Origin: Occultella glacieicola
GTDB lineage: Bacteria; Actinomycetota; Actinomycetes; Actinomycetales; Beutenbergiaceae
Assembly (NCBI RefSeq): GCF_004353825.1
Contig: NZ_SMNA01000001.1
Location: 310,001-374,000, forward strand
Length of the DNA: 64,000 bases
Direction: 5' to 3'
Under the pieces are notes generated by a model, which had not been told where the DNA came from, made no database searches, and worked only from the letters and a program-made list of their open reading frames with translations. This document shows positions 1-10,146 of the stretch, one piece after another. The position numbers and the translations under genes are program-made. How positions within the stretch are numbered: position 1 is the stretch's first letter; each line of letters starts with the position of its first letter.

Positions 1-1693
<1,693 letters not shown>

Positions 1694-1801
1694 TTACCCC
1701 GAGCATGCCGTCCAGGGCACCGGTCGGGGTTCGCCGGACGGTGCAGCCGGAGAGTGGCGTCCGGGTGAGGCAACGCACGTCAGTCGCCGGTCAGTCGTGG
1801 G

Positions 1802-3040
1802 TCAGCCGCCGGTCAGCGTCAGGAGGATCAGGCCCAGGTTCAGGGCGACCACCGCGACCACGATGCCGGTCAGGACCCACCGGATCACGGGGCCGTTCGC
1901 GGACTCGCCCATCAGGGTGCGATCCGACGTCAGGCGGAGCAGCGGCACCAGGGCGAACGGGATCCCGAAGCTCAGCACCACCTGCGAGATCACCAGGGCC
2001 CAGGTCGGGTCCACGCCGGCGGCGAGCAGCACCAGCGCCGGCACCAGGGTCACCGCACGGCGGGTCAGCACCGGGATCCGGCGGTGCAGCAGGCCGGCCA
2101 TGATGGTGGCACCGGCGTAACTGCCGACCGAGGTGGACGCGAGCCCGGAGGCGAGCAGCCCGATCGCGAACACCATGCCGATCGCCGGACCGAGGGCGTC
2201 CGTGACCGCGGCGTGGGCGCCCTCGATGGTGTCCGTGCCGGGGACGCCTTGCAGGCTGGACGCGGCGAGCAGCAGCATCGCGATGTTCACGCAGCCCGCC
2301 ACCCCGAGCGCGGCCACGACGTCCCAGCGGGTCGCCCGGAGCAGGGTCGGGAGCCGGGCCTCGCCCTTGCCGTGCCGGTCCCGTGCCAACGCCGAGTGCA
2401 CGTAGATCGCGTGCGGCATCACCGTGGCGCCGAGCATCGAGGTCGCCAGCAGGACGCTGTCCGCGCCGGCGAAGTGGGGCACCAGACCGCGGGCCATCTC
2501 GCCGCCGTCGGGAGGGTTGACGAACAGACCGGCCACGAACCCGACCGTGATCACGGCGAGCAGCGCGACGATCACGGACTCGAACCGCCGCTGGCCATGC
2601 CGGTCCGCGACCAGCAGCATCAGCATCGAGATCACCCCGACGATCAGGCCGCCCAGCGGCAGGGGCAGTCCGAACAGCAGGTTCAGTGCGATCGCGCCAC
2701 CGATCACCTCGGCCAGGTCGGTGGCCGCCGCGACCAGTTCCGCCTGCGCCCAGTACGCCAGGCGCGGCTTGCGGCGCAGCCGGCGGCCGAGCAGCTCGGG
2801 CATCGTGGCGCCGGTGACCAGCCCGAGTTTCGCGGACTGGTACTGGACCAGCACGGCCATCAGGTTCGCCGCCACCAGCACCCACAACAGCAGATATCCG
2901 TACCGTGCGCCCGCGGTGAGGTTCGCGGCCACGTTCCCCGGGTCGACGTAGGCGACGGCGGCTACGAAGGCCGGACCGAGCAGCGGAAGGAGGCGACGAC
3001 GTCGGGCATCGACCTGTGTGTCCGTGGTGCTGGTCGCCAC
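1802..3040 (-). CDS. mntH: NRAMP-family divalent metal (Mn2+/Fe2+) : H+ symporter
   Basis: Integral membrane metal transporter with about 11 hydrophobic segments. The metal-coordinating DPGN motif of TM1 is at residues 33-36, and the TM6 motif [11 protein letters not shown] is present, so both halves of the NRAMP substrate site are intact. I place the start at the GTG at 3040 (412 residues). It is preceded by GGAGG at 3046-3050 with 5-nt spacing, whereas the ATG at 3052 has no ribosome-binding site and would sit 4 nt from a palindromic operator. The family imports Mn2+ or Fe2+ driven by protons. The 22-bp inverted repeat at 3057-3078 is the likely site of metal-dependent repression. The gene is divergent from lpd. 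Confidence 0.93.
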   Translation of the reverse strand: MATSTTDTQVDARRRRLLPLLGPAFVAAVAYVDPGNVAANLTAGARYGYLLLWVLVAANLMAVLVQYQSAKLGLVTGATMPELLGRRLRRKPRLAYWAQAELVAAATDLAEVIGGAIALNLLFGLPLPLGGLIVGVISMLMLLVADRHGQRRFESVIVALLAVITVGFVAGLFVNPPDGGEMARGLVPHFAGADSVLLATSMLGATVMPHAIYVHSALARDRHGKGEARLPTLLRATRWDVVAALGVAGCVNIAMLLLAASSLQGVPGTDTIEGAHAAVTDALGPAIGMVFAIGLLASGLASTSVGSYAGATIMAGLLHRRIPVLTRRAVTLVPALVLLAAGVDPTWALVISQVVLSFGIPFALVPLLRLTSDRTLMGESANGPVIRWVLTGIVVAVVALNLGLILLTLTGG

Positions 3041-3056
3041 GAGTGCCTCCATGGGA

Positions 3057-3078
3057 AAAGTTCGGGTGACCGAACTTT
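3057..3078. promoter_or_regulatory. Palindromic operator upstream of mntH (candidate metalloregulator site)
   Basis: Perfect inverted repeat with arms AAAGTTCGG and CCGAACTTT separated by GTGA. It lies directly upstream of the NRAMP gene and 73 nt before lpd. Size, symmetry and position fit a dimeric metalloregulator such as an MntR/DtxR-family repressor; the regulator is not encoded in this window. Confidence 0.65.
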
Positions 3079-3151
3079 AGCCCACTCCGGCCCTCGGCGG
3101 TGTGACCAACGGCTCACTTCCGCGCCGCCGTGTCGGACTAAGGTTGGGAGG

Positions 3152-4552
3152 GTGACTGGACACTATGACGTTGTTGTTCTCGGCGCCGGGCCCGGCGGAT
3201 ACGTCGCTGCCATTCGTGCGGCGCAGCTCGGGCAGAGCGTGGCGATCGTGGAGAAGCAGTACTGGGGCGGTGTCTGCCTGAACGTCGGCTGCATCCCGTC
3301 CAAGGCGCTGCTGCGGAACGCGGAACTGGCCCACATCTTCAACCATCAGGCGAACACGTTCGGCATCACCGGTGAGGTGAGCTTTGACTTCGGCGCCGCC
3401 TTCGACCGCAGCCGGGACGTCGCCGACGGGCGCGTCAAGGGCGTGCACTTCCTGATGAAGAAGAACAAGATCCGCGAGTACGACGGTCTCGGGTCGTTCG
3501 CGGACGCCAAGACCCTGAACGTGGAACTCAGCTCCGGCGGGACCGAGCAGATCACGTTCGACAACGTCATCATCGCCACCGGCTCCACCGTGCGACTGCT
3601 GCCCGGTGTCGAGCTGAGCGAGAACGTGGTCACCTACGAGGAGCAGATCCTCACCCGCGACCTGCCCGCCTCGATCGTGGTCGTCGGCGCCGGCGCGATC
3701 GGCATGGAGTTCGCGTACGTGCTCAAGAACTACGGCGTGGACGTGACCATCGTCGAGTTCCTCGACCGGGCGCTGCCGAACGAGGACGTCGAGGTCTCCA
3801 AGGAGATCACCAAGAGCTACAAGAAGCTCGGCGTGAACATCCTCACCTCCACCAAGGTCGAGACCGTCACCGACGACGGCTCCTCGGTCAAGGTCGCCTA
3901 CACCGACGCGAAGGGCAACGCCGGCGAGATCGTCGCGGACAAGGTCCTGATGTCGATCGGGTTCGCCCCGCGGGTGGACGGCTACGGCCTGGAGAACACC
4001 GGCGTGCAACTGACCGAGCGCGGCGCCATCGCGATCGACGAGCGGATGCGCACGAACGTGCCCGGGATCTACGCGATCGGCGACGTCACCGCGAAGTTGC
4101 AGCTCGCGCACGTCGCCGAGGCCCAGGGCGTGGTCGCCGCCGAGACGATCGCCGACGCGGAGACCGTGGAGCTCGGCGACTACCGGATGATGCCGCGCGC
4201 CACGTTCTGCCAGCCGCAGGTGGCCAGCTTCGGCCTCACCGAGGCGCAGGCCCGGGACGAGGGCTACGACGTCAAGGTCGTGAAGTTCCCGTTCACCGCG
4301 AACGGCAAGGCACACGGCCTCGGCGAGCCCACCGGGTTCGTGAAGCTGGTCGCCGACGCGAAGTACAACGAGCTGCTCGGCGGTCACCTGATCGGCCCGG
4401 ACGTCTCCGAACTGCTGCCGGAACTGACGCTCGCGCAGAAGTGGGACCTCACGGCGAACGAGCTGGCCCGCAACGTGCACACCCACCCGACGCTGAGCGA
4501 GGCGCTGCAGGAGGGCTTCCACGGCCTGACGGGTCACATGATCAACTTCTGA
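3152..4552 (+). CDS. lpdA: Dihydrolipoamide dehydrogenase (E3)
   Basis: 466 residues from a GTG start with GGGAGG just upstream. FAD-binding GAGPGG is at residues 11-16, and the redox-active disulfide CLNVGC has cysteines at 42 and 47. The NAD+ motif GAGAIGMEF and the C-terminal catalytic pair HTHPTLSE (His and Glu from the partner subunit) are also present. The protein reoxidises dihydrolipoyl groups of 2-oxoacid dehydrogenases to give NADH. Long stretches such as [20 protein letters not shown] and the ending [11 protein letters not shown] match mycobacterial LpdC, which serves both pyruvate dehydrogenase and the peroxynitrite reductase/peroxidase system; length is normal. It is a single-gene unit, divergent from mntH, and is followed after 2 nt by a long nested hairpin. 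Confidence 0.97.
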   Translation: MTGHYDVVVLGAGPGGYVAAIRAAQLGQSVAIVEKQYWGGVCLNVGCIPSKALLRNAELAHIFNHQANTFGITGEVSFDFGAAFDRSRDVADGRVKGVHFLMKKNKIREYDGLGSFADAKTLNVELSSGGTEQITFDNVIIATGSTVRLLPGVELSENVVTYEEQILTRDLPASIVVVGAGAIGMEFAYVLKNYGVDVTIVEFLDRALPNEDVEVSKEITKSYKKLGVNILTSTKVETVTDDGSSVKVAYTDAKGNAGEIVADKVLMSIGFAPRVDGYGLENTGVQLTERGAIAIDERMRTNVPGIYAIGDVTAKLQLAHVAEAQGVVAAETIADAETVELGDYRMMPRATFCQPQVASFGLTEAQARDEGYDVKVVKFPFTANGKAHGLGEPTGFVKLVADAKYNELLGGHLIGPDVSELLPELTLAQKWDLTANELARNVHTHPTLSEALQEGFHGLTGHMINF

Positions 4553-4554
4553 TT

Positions 4555-4655
4555 CGCTCACCGGGGCCACCCTGGCTCGAGTGCGCGGAACCCCTGGTCC
4601 GGCGCGGGTTGACCGGGGGCTTGCGCGCACTCATCGCCCAAGGTGCCGGTGAGCG
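4555..4655. repeat. Three-tier nested inverted repeat (extended hairpin) downstream of lpd
   Basis: Three concentric inverted repeats lie in 101 nt. The outer pair is CGCTCACCGG (4555-4564) and CCGGTGAGCG (4646-4655). The middle pair is GAGTGCGCG (4579-4587) and CGCGCACTC (4624-4632). The inner pair is CCCCTGGTC (4591-4599) and GACCGGGGG (4611-4619), with one G-T pair. It begins 2 nt after the lpd stop. It could be a terminator, a structured RNA or a remnant of a small mobile repeat. The remaining gene-free stretch 4656-4851 holds nothing I can identify. Confidence 0.6.
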
Positions 4656-4851
4656 GGTCTGGCGCTGCCGTCGCAACGGGTCCATCATGGGCGCACGGCT
4701 CCGGCAGCCGGCCGCCTGCCCCGCATCGCCTCGCGCGTTCGGGATGGTGAATGCCGATCACGCACGGCCTCGTCAACGGACTCGACGAACCCCGCGCGGA
4801 GGACGTCGGCAACGCAGGCACCGGATGGTCGCTCCGCCGTGAGGATTCGTC

Positions 4852-5853
4852 ATGAACACCGTGCCCACACCCGATGAGGCCAAGGCGCAGGCCAGGCGCC
4901 TGCGCACCGCCCTGACCGCCGCCGGGTTCGAGGTCGGCCATGCGGCCGCGCTCGAACTGATCGCGAGGACCCACGGGCTGGCGGACTGGAACACCCTGAC
5001 CGGGACCACCCGCACGACCAGCGCCGCAGGCCGCCTAGGGGACCCGAGCGAGACCGCCGGCGGCGCTGCCACGGCGACCTCCGCCGTCGTGCCGATCCTG
5101 CGGATGTTCGACTGGGACAAGGCCCAGGACTTCTACCTCGGCTACCTCGGCTGGACCGTCGACTGGGGGCACCGGTTCTCCGATCACTCGCCGCTGTACG
5201 TGCAGGTCTCCTCGCCCGACGGTGCGCGGCTGCACCTGTCCGAGCACCACGGCGACGGCACGCCCGGGACCGCGGTGCTCATCGAAGTCGCGGACGCCGG
5301 CGCGGTCCACGCCACGCTCTCCGCGAAGGACTACTCGTTCGCTGCGCCGGGCCTGGAGCAGGTGCCCTGGGGGCAGACCGTGACGGTCCACGACCCATCC
5401 GGCAACCAGCTCACCTTCCTGCAGGCCGACGGGGATCGGGCCCGCGCCGACCGGGAGCTGCCGCCGATCGTCACCGGGATCACTGTTCCGCTCGAGCCCG
5501 GGGCCGCCTTCGATCTGTTCACGTCGTTCAGTTGGTGGGTCGAGTACGGCCGGGAGGTCGGCGCCCCGGTCACGGTCTCGGATGAGGTGGCGTTCGAGAA
5601 CGGTCGGGGCCGGCTGCCGATCGGGCGCGTGCTGCACCGGCACCGCCCCACGCACTGGGCGATGACGTTCACGCTCGCCCAGGATCCCGCGACGCCGACC
5701 CGGCTGGACGTGCACTTCCGGCCTGTCGCCGGCGGCACCGAGGTTCGGCTGGAACACGGAGGCTGGGATGCGCGCAACGGCGAACGGCGTGGGCAGTTCA
5801 ACGACTGGCCGGTGATCCTGGCGCACTTCGAGGCCGCGGCACGGGCGGTCTGA
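4852..5853 (+). CDS. Three-domain protein: glyoxalase-associated helical domain + VOC domain + START/AHSA1-like domain
   Basis: 333 residues. Residues 1-45 form the short helical domain often fused to or encoded near glyoxalase-like proteins (DEAKAQARRLRTAL, then ARTHGLADWNTLTG). Residues about 77-190 are a VOC (glyoxalase/bleomycin-resistance) fold, starting VPILRMFDWDKAQDFY and ending DPSGNQLTFLQ. Residues about 205-333 look like a SRPBCC/START ligand-binding fold, beginning GITVPLEPGAAFDLFT and ending LAHFEAAARAV. The VOC part contains His and Glu residues that could bind metal (HLSEHHGDG), but the chemistry cannot be assigned. The gene is alone between lpd and a converging SDR gene. The helical-VOC pair is common in actinobacteria; the added START domain is less usual. 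Confidence 0.82.
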   Translation: MNTVPTPDEAKAQARRLRTALTAAGFEVGHAAALELIARTHGLADWNTLTGTTRTTSAAGRLGDPSETAGGAATATSAVVPILRMFDWDKAQDFYLGYLGWTVDWGHRFSDHSPLYVQVSSPDGARLHLSEHHGDGTPGTAVLIEVADAGAVHATLSAKDYSFAAPGLEQVPWGQTVTVHDPSGNQLTFLQADGDRARADRELPPIVTGITVPLEPGAAFDLFTSFSWWVEYGREVGAPVTVSDEVAFENGRGRLPIGRVLHRHRPTHWAMTFTLAQDPATPTRLDVHFRPVAGGTEVRLEHGGWDARNGERRGQFNDWPVILAHFEAAARAV

Positions 5854-5865
5854 CGCGGCCGGCCT

Positions 5866-6720
5866 TCAGGGGCCGATCGACCTCGAGACCGCGCCGGCAT
5901 CGCGCGGCAGGAACCCGGCCGCGTTCTCCTGTGCCCACTGGGCGAAGGTGCGTGCAGGGCCGCCGGTGACGTCCTGGACGGTGGAGAGAACCTTTCCCGC
6001 GGTCGCAGGTGGGTTCGTCGCCAGGTTGATCCCGAACTCCACGTAGTCGTCGTCGTATCCGTAGCCGCGCAGGCGTTCTCGTTCCTGCGCCTCGGTCAGC
6101 TGCACGAGGGCGAGGTCCCGGCCGGTCGTCTCCGCGAGGATGCGGATCCGTTCTTGCGGCGTGAGCGCCTCGGGGCCGGTCAGTGGATAGGTTCGGCCGT
6201 CGTGCCCCGGTTCGGTCAGGGCGCTGGCGGCGACGGCTGCGATGTCCGCCTCGTGGACCATCGCGCTCGGGTAGGTGGCGAGCGTGGACAGGGTGCCGTG
6301 GGTGCTGAGCTCGTCGGCCCAGTCGAACGTGTTGGCCATGAACTCGACCGGGTGTAGCAGGGTCCATCCGATCGCGCTGCCCTTGAGCGCGGTCTCGACA
6401 CTGGTCCGGGACCAGCTCCCGAGCACGGACGCGCGACGGACCTTCTTCCGCTCGGCCAGGTCGACGAGTTCCGCCCCGTTCGTCAGGTCGCCGAGGTCGT
6501 CGCCGCCGAAGGTGATGAGGTGGATCGCGTCGACTCCTTCGAACGCGTCTCCGAGGGTCTCGATCATGGTGAGATCGCCGCCGAGCACCTCGACGCCGTC
6601 CGGGAAATTGGTGTTCCGGGGGTTTCGGGTGAGGGCTCGAACGTGATGGCCGCCCCGGTGAAGCTCTTCGACGAGGTGGCGTCCGACCTTTCCGGTTGCT
6701 CCGGTGACCAGGATGCGCAT
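5866..6720 (-). CDS. NmrA/atypical SDR-family NAD(P)-binding protein
   Basis: 284 residues. The N-terminal nucleotide-binding loop GATGKVGRHL at residues 7-16 is the GxxGxxG form of atypical short-chain dehydrogenases and NmrA-type sensors. The central part includes the substrate-side stretch WTLLHPVEFMANTF, typical of NAD(P)H-binding azoreductase-like/NmrA proteins rather than classical SDRs. There is no YxxxK catalytic pair in the usual place, so the protein may be a redox sensor or a reductase of unknown substrate. It follows the VOC gene (6753-7319) by 32 nt on the same strand, so the two form an operon read away from the WYL regulator at 7406. Confidence 0.88.
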   Translation of the reverse strand: MRILVTGATGKVGRHLVEELHRGGHHVRALTRNPRNTNFPDGVEVLGGDLTMIETLGDAFEGVDAIHLITFGGDDLGDLTNGAELVDLAERKKVRRASVLGSWSRTSVETALKGSAIGWTLLHPVEFMANTFDWADELSTHGTLSTLATYPSAMVHEADIAAVAASALTEPGHDGRTYPLTGPEALTPQERIRILAETTGRDLALVQLTEAQERERLRGYGYDDDYVEFGINLATNPPATAGKVLSTVQDVTGGPARTFAQWAQENAAGFLPRDAGAVSRSIGP

Positions 6721-6752
6721 GCTGATCGGTCCTTTCTCCTCTGGTCGGGCGG

Positions 6753-7319
6753 TCAGCGCGTGCGGGGGTCCTGGAGCGAGGACATCGCGTCCATCAGGCT
6801 GGAGTGGATGTAGTCGAGCTCCGGCGTGGAGGCCGACTCCCAGGACTGTTCGTCATCGCCGGAGGCGTCGCCCTCGGACCAGTCGCTCTCTGCGCCGTCC
6901 CAGGTGGTGGCACTCGGGTTGTGCTGGTAGACCCACCACAGGTGGCCGAACGGGTCGGCGAAGCGTGCGAGCACGTCACCCCAGAACTCCGTCGGTTCGG
7001 TGACGATCCGGGCTCCGCCGGCGGCGGCGCGTGCCAGGACGGCTGCCGGATCGTCGACGTACACGCGGACGAACGCCGGGGTGTAGGGCCATCCGGGCTT
7101 GCGGTCGGCGATGGTGACGGTGGAGTCGCCGATCCGGAGTTCGGAGTGCAGCACCAGCCCGTCGGTGTCGGCGGTACGGGCTTCCGAGACCTCGGCCGCA
7201 CTGAACACGTCGGCCAGGAAGGCGATCAGGCCCGGGGCGTCGTCGGACCAGATGAACGGGTCGACGGTCGCGGAGCCGACGGGAGCGGCGGGAACGGTCG
7301 ACGGCGTGGGAGCAGACAT
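6753..7319 (-). CDS. VOC-superfamily (PhnB/glyoxalase-like) protein
   Basis: 188 residues from an ATG at 7319 with AAGGAG upstream. A single VOC module covers about residues 18-130, with VDPFIWSDDAPGLIAFLADVF at the N-terminal half and EPTEFWGDVLARFADPFGHLWWVY at the end of the fold; the FADPFGHLW ending is typical of PhnB/YdeH-type VOC proteins. The acidic tail from about 138 (SDWSEGDASGDDE) is low-complexity. Function is unknown: family members include lyases, dioxygenases and drug-binding proteins. It is transcribed with the downstream SDR gene and divergently from a WYL regulator 86 bp away, the usual layout for regulator and target. Confidence 0.88.
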   Translation of the reverse strand: MSAPTPSTVPAAPVGSATVDPFIWSDDAPGLIAFLADVFSAAEVSEARTADTDGLVLHSELRIGDSTVTIADRKPGWPYTPAFVRVYVDDPAAVLARAAAGGARIVTEPTEFWGDVLARFADPFGHLWWVYQHNPSATTWDGAESDWSEGDASGDDEQSWESASTPELDYIHSSLMDAMSSLQDPRTR

Positions 7320-7349
7320 GGGACTCCTTCTGTTCTTGGTTGGTCCTCC

Positions 7350-7365
7350 AAGTCTCGCGCGACTT
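7350..7365. promoter_or_regulatory. Near-perfect 16-bp palindrome in the VOC/WYL divergent promoter
   Basis: AAGTCTCGCGCGACTT is symmetric except for one base pair. It lies in the 86-bp intergenic space between the divergent VOC and WYL-regulator genes, a natural place for the regulator to bind. No direct evidence links the two. Confidence 0.4.
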
Positions 7366-7405
7366 CCGGTCGGTATCTGGCCACAAGTGAAACTAGTCTG
7401 GAGGA

Positions 7406-8368
7406 ATGTCGACCAGCACCCGGGCCCTCGACCTCCTCGGGCTCCTGCAGAGCCGGCGGCACTGGCCCGGAACCGAACTCGCCCGCCGGCTCAACGTGAG
7501 CCAGCGGACCCTCCGCCGCGACGTCAACGGCCTGCAGCAGCTCGGCTATCCGATCATCACGACCCGGGGGACCGGCGGCGGCTACCAGCTCAGCGCCGGG
7601 GCATCCCTTCCGCCACTGGTCCTCAGCGAGGACGAGGCCGCGGCCACGGTGCTCGGGCTGAAGGAGATCGCCACGGGTGTGCACCCATCCTCGGCCGAGT
7701 CCGCCGTCAGTGCGATGGCAAAGATCGTGCAGGTCCTGCCGCCCCGCATCCGAGGTCGGATCGACAGTCTGCGGGCCGTGGCGGTTCCGGCGGGCGGCCC
7801 CGAGAACCGCGCCATGATCGGCGACATCACCGCCCTCACGACGCTGGCTCTCGCCTGCCGTGACTCCGACTCGGTGGTGTTCGCCTACAGCTCCCGGGCA
7901 GGCGAATCGTCGCGGCGGACGGTGCAACCACACCGGATCGCGAATGTGGAGAACCGGATCTACCTCATCGCGTGGGACCTGGACCGCGCGGACTGGCGTA
8001 CGTTCCGCGTCGACCGCATCACTGAGCCGCGGCGCACCGGAGCCAGGTTCGCGCCGCGCCGTCTGCCCGATGACGACCCGGTCTCCTACGTGCGCTCTCG
8101 GATCGGCGTCCTGCCGTCGCGCTACCGCGTACACGCCACAGTCCACGCGCCCGCCGAACGGATCCGGGCCGAGATCCTGCACTACGGGACCGTGGAGCCG
8201 GTGGACGACACCTCATGCGAGGTCCACATCGCCGCCGAGTCGCTGGACTGGGCGGCCTTCTGCCTCGTTGCGATCGGTGCCCCGTTCGTTGTGCACGGGC
8301 CGGTCGAGGCGATCGACCACATGAGGGCGTGGGGGCGCGGACTGCTCCACGCCACCGAAGCCGGCTAG
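7406..8368 (+). CDS. DeoR/YafY-type WYL-domain transcriptional regulator
   Basis: 320 residues. N-terminal winged helix-turn-helix at residues 1-60 (LARRLNVSQRTLRRDVNGL is the recognition region), a linker, then a WYL ligand-sensing domain at about 140-225 with NRIYLIAWDLDRADWRTFRVDRI, and a C-terminal WCX region. WYL regulators sense nucleic acids or small ligands and control defence or metabolic genes. Here the gene is divergent from a VOC-SDR pair, its probable target. GGAGG lies only 1 nt before the ATG, too close for a normal Shine-Dalgarno. TAGTCT at 7394-7399 could be a -10 element, so the transcript may be leaderless. The 230 bp after the stop hold nothing recognisable. Confidence 0.9.
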   Translation: MSTSTRALDLLGLLQSRRHWPGTELARRLNVSQRTLRRDVNGLQQLGYPIITTRGTGGGYQLSAGASLPPLVLSEDEAAATVLGLKEIATGVHPSSAESAVSAMAKIVQVLPPRIRGRIDSLRAVAVPAGGPENRAMIGDITALTTLALACRDSDSVVFAYSSRAGESSRRTVQPHRIANVENRIYLIAWDLDRADWRTFRVDRITEPRRTGARFAPRRLPDDDPVSYVRSRIGVLPSRYRVHATVHAPAERIRAEILHYGTVEPVDDTSCEVHIAAESLDWAAFCLVAIGAPFVVHGPVEAIDHMRAWGRGLLHATEAG

Positions 8369-8598
8369 CTGGTGCTGCTGCGGAGGCGTGAGAGCGCGCC
8401 GGCGATCGCAACCGAGTGCCGCAGCCGCAAGCGCATGGCCTCGCTGCTCCACGAGTCCAAGCCGCGCCTCTGTCTTCCAGCGAAGCACAGAGACGGTCCT
8501 CGCTGGGCACCGCCCGTCCGAGGGAGCGTCACCCCGGTGGGACCATCGACCCGGCGGTCGCCTCGTCACGCCCGTAAGGTCAAGCTCATGAGGCACAC

Positions 8599-9168
8599 GT
8601 GAAGCGGGCCATCGCCCGCCTGTACTGGCGGCTGAGCCGGTGGACGCTGAGGTCCGAACCGGTGGATCCGCGCGGCGCGGGCATCATGCTCGGCGCGCCG
8701 CACACCTCCAACTGGGACTTCGTGTTCATGCTCGCGATCGCCTGGAAGGACGGGTTCAAACTCCGGTTCCTCGGCAAGCACCAACTGTTCAAGAAGCCGT
8801 TCGGCACGATCATGCGCGCCCTCGGTGGGATCCCCGTGGACCGTCGCGACCCCTCCACGGTGGTCGCCGAGGTGGTCGAACGGGTCAACGCCGGCGAACG
8901 GTTCCACCTCGTCATCACCCCGGAGGGCACCCGCACCGGTGCGCCGTACTGGCGGTCCGGGTTCTACCGGATCGCCCGCGAGACCCACCTGCCGGTGACC
9001 CTCGGCTACGTCGACCGGAACACGATGACCACCGGCCTGGGCCCCACGATCGAACTGACCGGGGACGTCGTCGCGGACATGGACGTCATCCGCGCGTTCT
9101 ACCAGGGCAAGACCGGGGTCCGGCCGGCGAGGACGATCGAGCCGCGCCTGCGTGACGAGGAGGGCTGA
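8599..9168 (+). CDS. 1-acyl-sn-glycerol-3-phosphate acyltransferase family protein
   Basis: 189 residues from a GTG at 8599; GAGG lies 5 nt upstream. The acyltransferase block I motif appears as HTSNWD (the NHxxxxD-type catalytic His/Asp pair, in the variant seen in many actinobacterial homologues). Block III is EGTR, and IPVDRRD belongs to block II. The family transfers acyl chains from acyl-CoA or acyl-ACP to lysophosphatidate or related glycolipids at the membrane. At under 200 residues it is the short form with no N-terminal membrane segment. An ATG 11 nt earlier opens only a four-codon frame and is not the start. The gene is alone on its strand between the WYL regulator and the MerR gene. 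Confidence 0.9.
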   Translation: MKRAIARLYWRLSRWTLRSEPVDPRGAGIMLGAPHTSNWDFVFMLAIAWKDGFKLRFLGKHQLFKKPFGTIMRALGGIPVDRRDPSTVVAEVVERVNAGERFHLVITPEGTRTGAPYWRSGFYRIARETHLPVTLGYVDRNTMTTGLGPTIELTGDVVADMDVIRAFYQGKTGVRPARTIEPRLRDEEG

Positions 9169-9225
9169 AACGCTCGGTCCCGGCCGGGTCTGCAGCCCCG
9201 GCCAGGTCCTCAGCGGCTCAGCGGC

Positions 9226-10020
9226 CTACTCGCCGCTGAACGTGGCGCCCTCGGCGTAGGCGCGCATCGCGTCGCGCACGAACGTGGCGCCCTCGGTCCC
9301 GCCGTAGTTCGCCGCGAACCGGTCGTCCGCGACGTACATGTCGGCCAGCCCGAGGAAGTAGCCGCGGGACACCTCGTTCGAGGCGACCCCGAGCCACTCG
9401 TGGTGCCGGGCACTGATCGCCCGCACCCGCTCGTCGTCGGGGTCGAGCCCCTCGGCCGCGGCCCGGGCGTAGTCGGACCCGATGTCGGCCTGGCGCTGCT
9501 GGAAGTCCTTCTTCTCGGCGTCGCTCAGCGAGCGCCACCAGGCGTCGCCCTTGGCGTACGCGTCACGACCCCAACGTTGCTCGACCTCGTCCCGGTACTG
9601 GGTGTGGTCGAAACCGTCGAACATCTCCTCTGCCATGAGTTCTTCACCTCCTTCCCTTCTGATCACCGTGGTCCGAACGGACGCGATCTGTCGATCGAGC
9701 CGGTCGCGCTCCTGCTGGAGCAGGTCCAGGTGGGTCCGCAGCGCGGTGGCCTCGTCCTGCGAGCGGTCGAGGACCTCGGCGATGGTGCCGAGGCCGAGCC
9801 CCAGGTCGCGCAGCAACAGGATGCGTTGCAGGCGGACCAGGGCCTCGCCGTCGTAGTGGCGGTAGCCGTTCGCACCGATCCGTGACGGTGCCAGCAGCCC
9901 GATCTGGTCGTAGTGACGCAGCGTGCGACTGGTCGTCCCGGTGAGCCGGGTGATCTCGTGCATGGACCATTGCGCGTCGGACGACGCGCGGTGTTCGAGC
10001 ACTGTGTCGGTCCGGTTCAT
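9226..10020 (-). CDS. MerR-family regulator with C-terminal TipAS antibiotic-recognition domain
   Basis: 264 residues from an ATG at 10020 with AGGAGG upstream. Residues 20-90 are the MerR winged helix (MHEITRLTGTTSRTLRHYDQIGLL). A dimerising helix follows, and residues about 145-264 are a TipAS-like helical domain (QRWGRDAYAKGDAWWRSL, then RHHEWLG and FVRDAMRAYAEG). In Streptomyces TipA this domain binds thiopeptide antibiotics covalently and activates efflux genes; Mta and SkgA belong to the same group. The promoter has a MerR-type 19-bp spacer with an internal dyad, so autoregulation is likely. I see no adjacent efflux pump; the only neighbour across the promoter is an LLM oxidoreductase. 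Confidence 0.93.
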   Translation of the reverse strand: MNRTDTVLEHRASSDAQWSMHEITRLTGTTSRTLRHYDQIGLLAPSRIGANGYRHYDGEALVRLQRILLLRDLGLGLGTIAEVLDRSQDEATALRTHLDLLQQERDRLDRQIASVRTTVIRREGGEELMAEEMFDGFDHTQYRDEVEQRWGRDAYAKGDAWWRSLSDAEKKDFQQRQADIGSDYARAAAEGLDPDDERVRAISARHHEWLGVASNEVSRGYFLGLADMYVADDRFAANYGGTEGATFVRDAMRAYAEGATFSGE

Positions 10021-10048
10021 CGGGCCCTCCTGGGTTGTCGGTGAGACC

Positions 10049-10079
10049 AGTGTGGACGTTGACGTCGCGTCAAAGTCAA
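10049..10079 (-). promoter_or_regulatory. MerR-type promoter with 19-bp spacer and internal dyad
   Basis: Read on the minus strand, a -35 TTGACT (10079-10074) and a -10 CACACT (10054-10049) are separated by 19 bp. The spacer contains the dyad TTGACG-CGA-CGTCAA (10073-10059). The overlong spacer with a central dyad is the hallmark of MerR-activated promoters, and it drives the MerR-TipAS gene itself. Confidence 0.65.
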
Positions 10080-10146
10080 GGCGAGTTCCGGGGCGACGGG
10101 CGCCGGGTCGGGGAATGGGCTGCGCGGCGACCCGGTTGGCCACTGC

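Noticed and set aside
4687-4842. Possible short plus-strand coding frame upstream of the three-domain gene
   Set aside because: No ribosome-binding site, Arg/Pro-rich composition and no resemblance to any family; it lies in the spacer after the nested hairpin.
8588-8602. ATG at 8588 as start of the acyltransferase gene
   Set aside because: It reads four codons then stops, out of frame with the acyltransferase; the GTG at 8599 has its own GAGG site.
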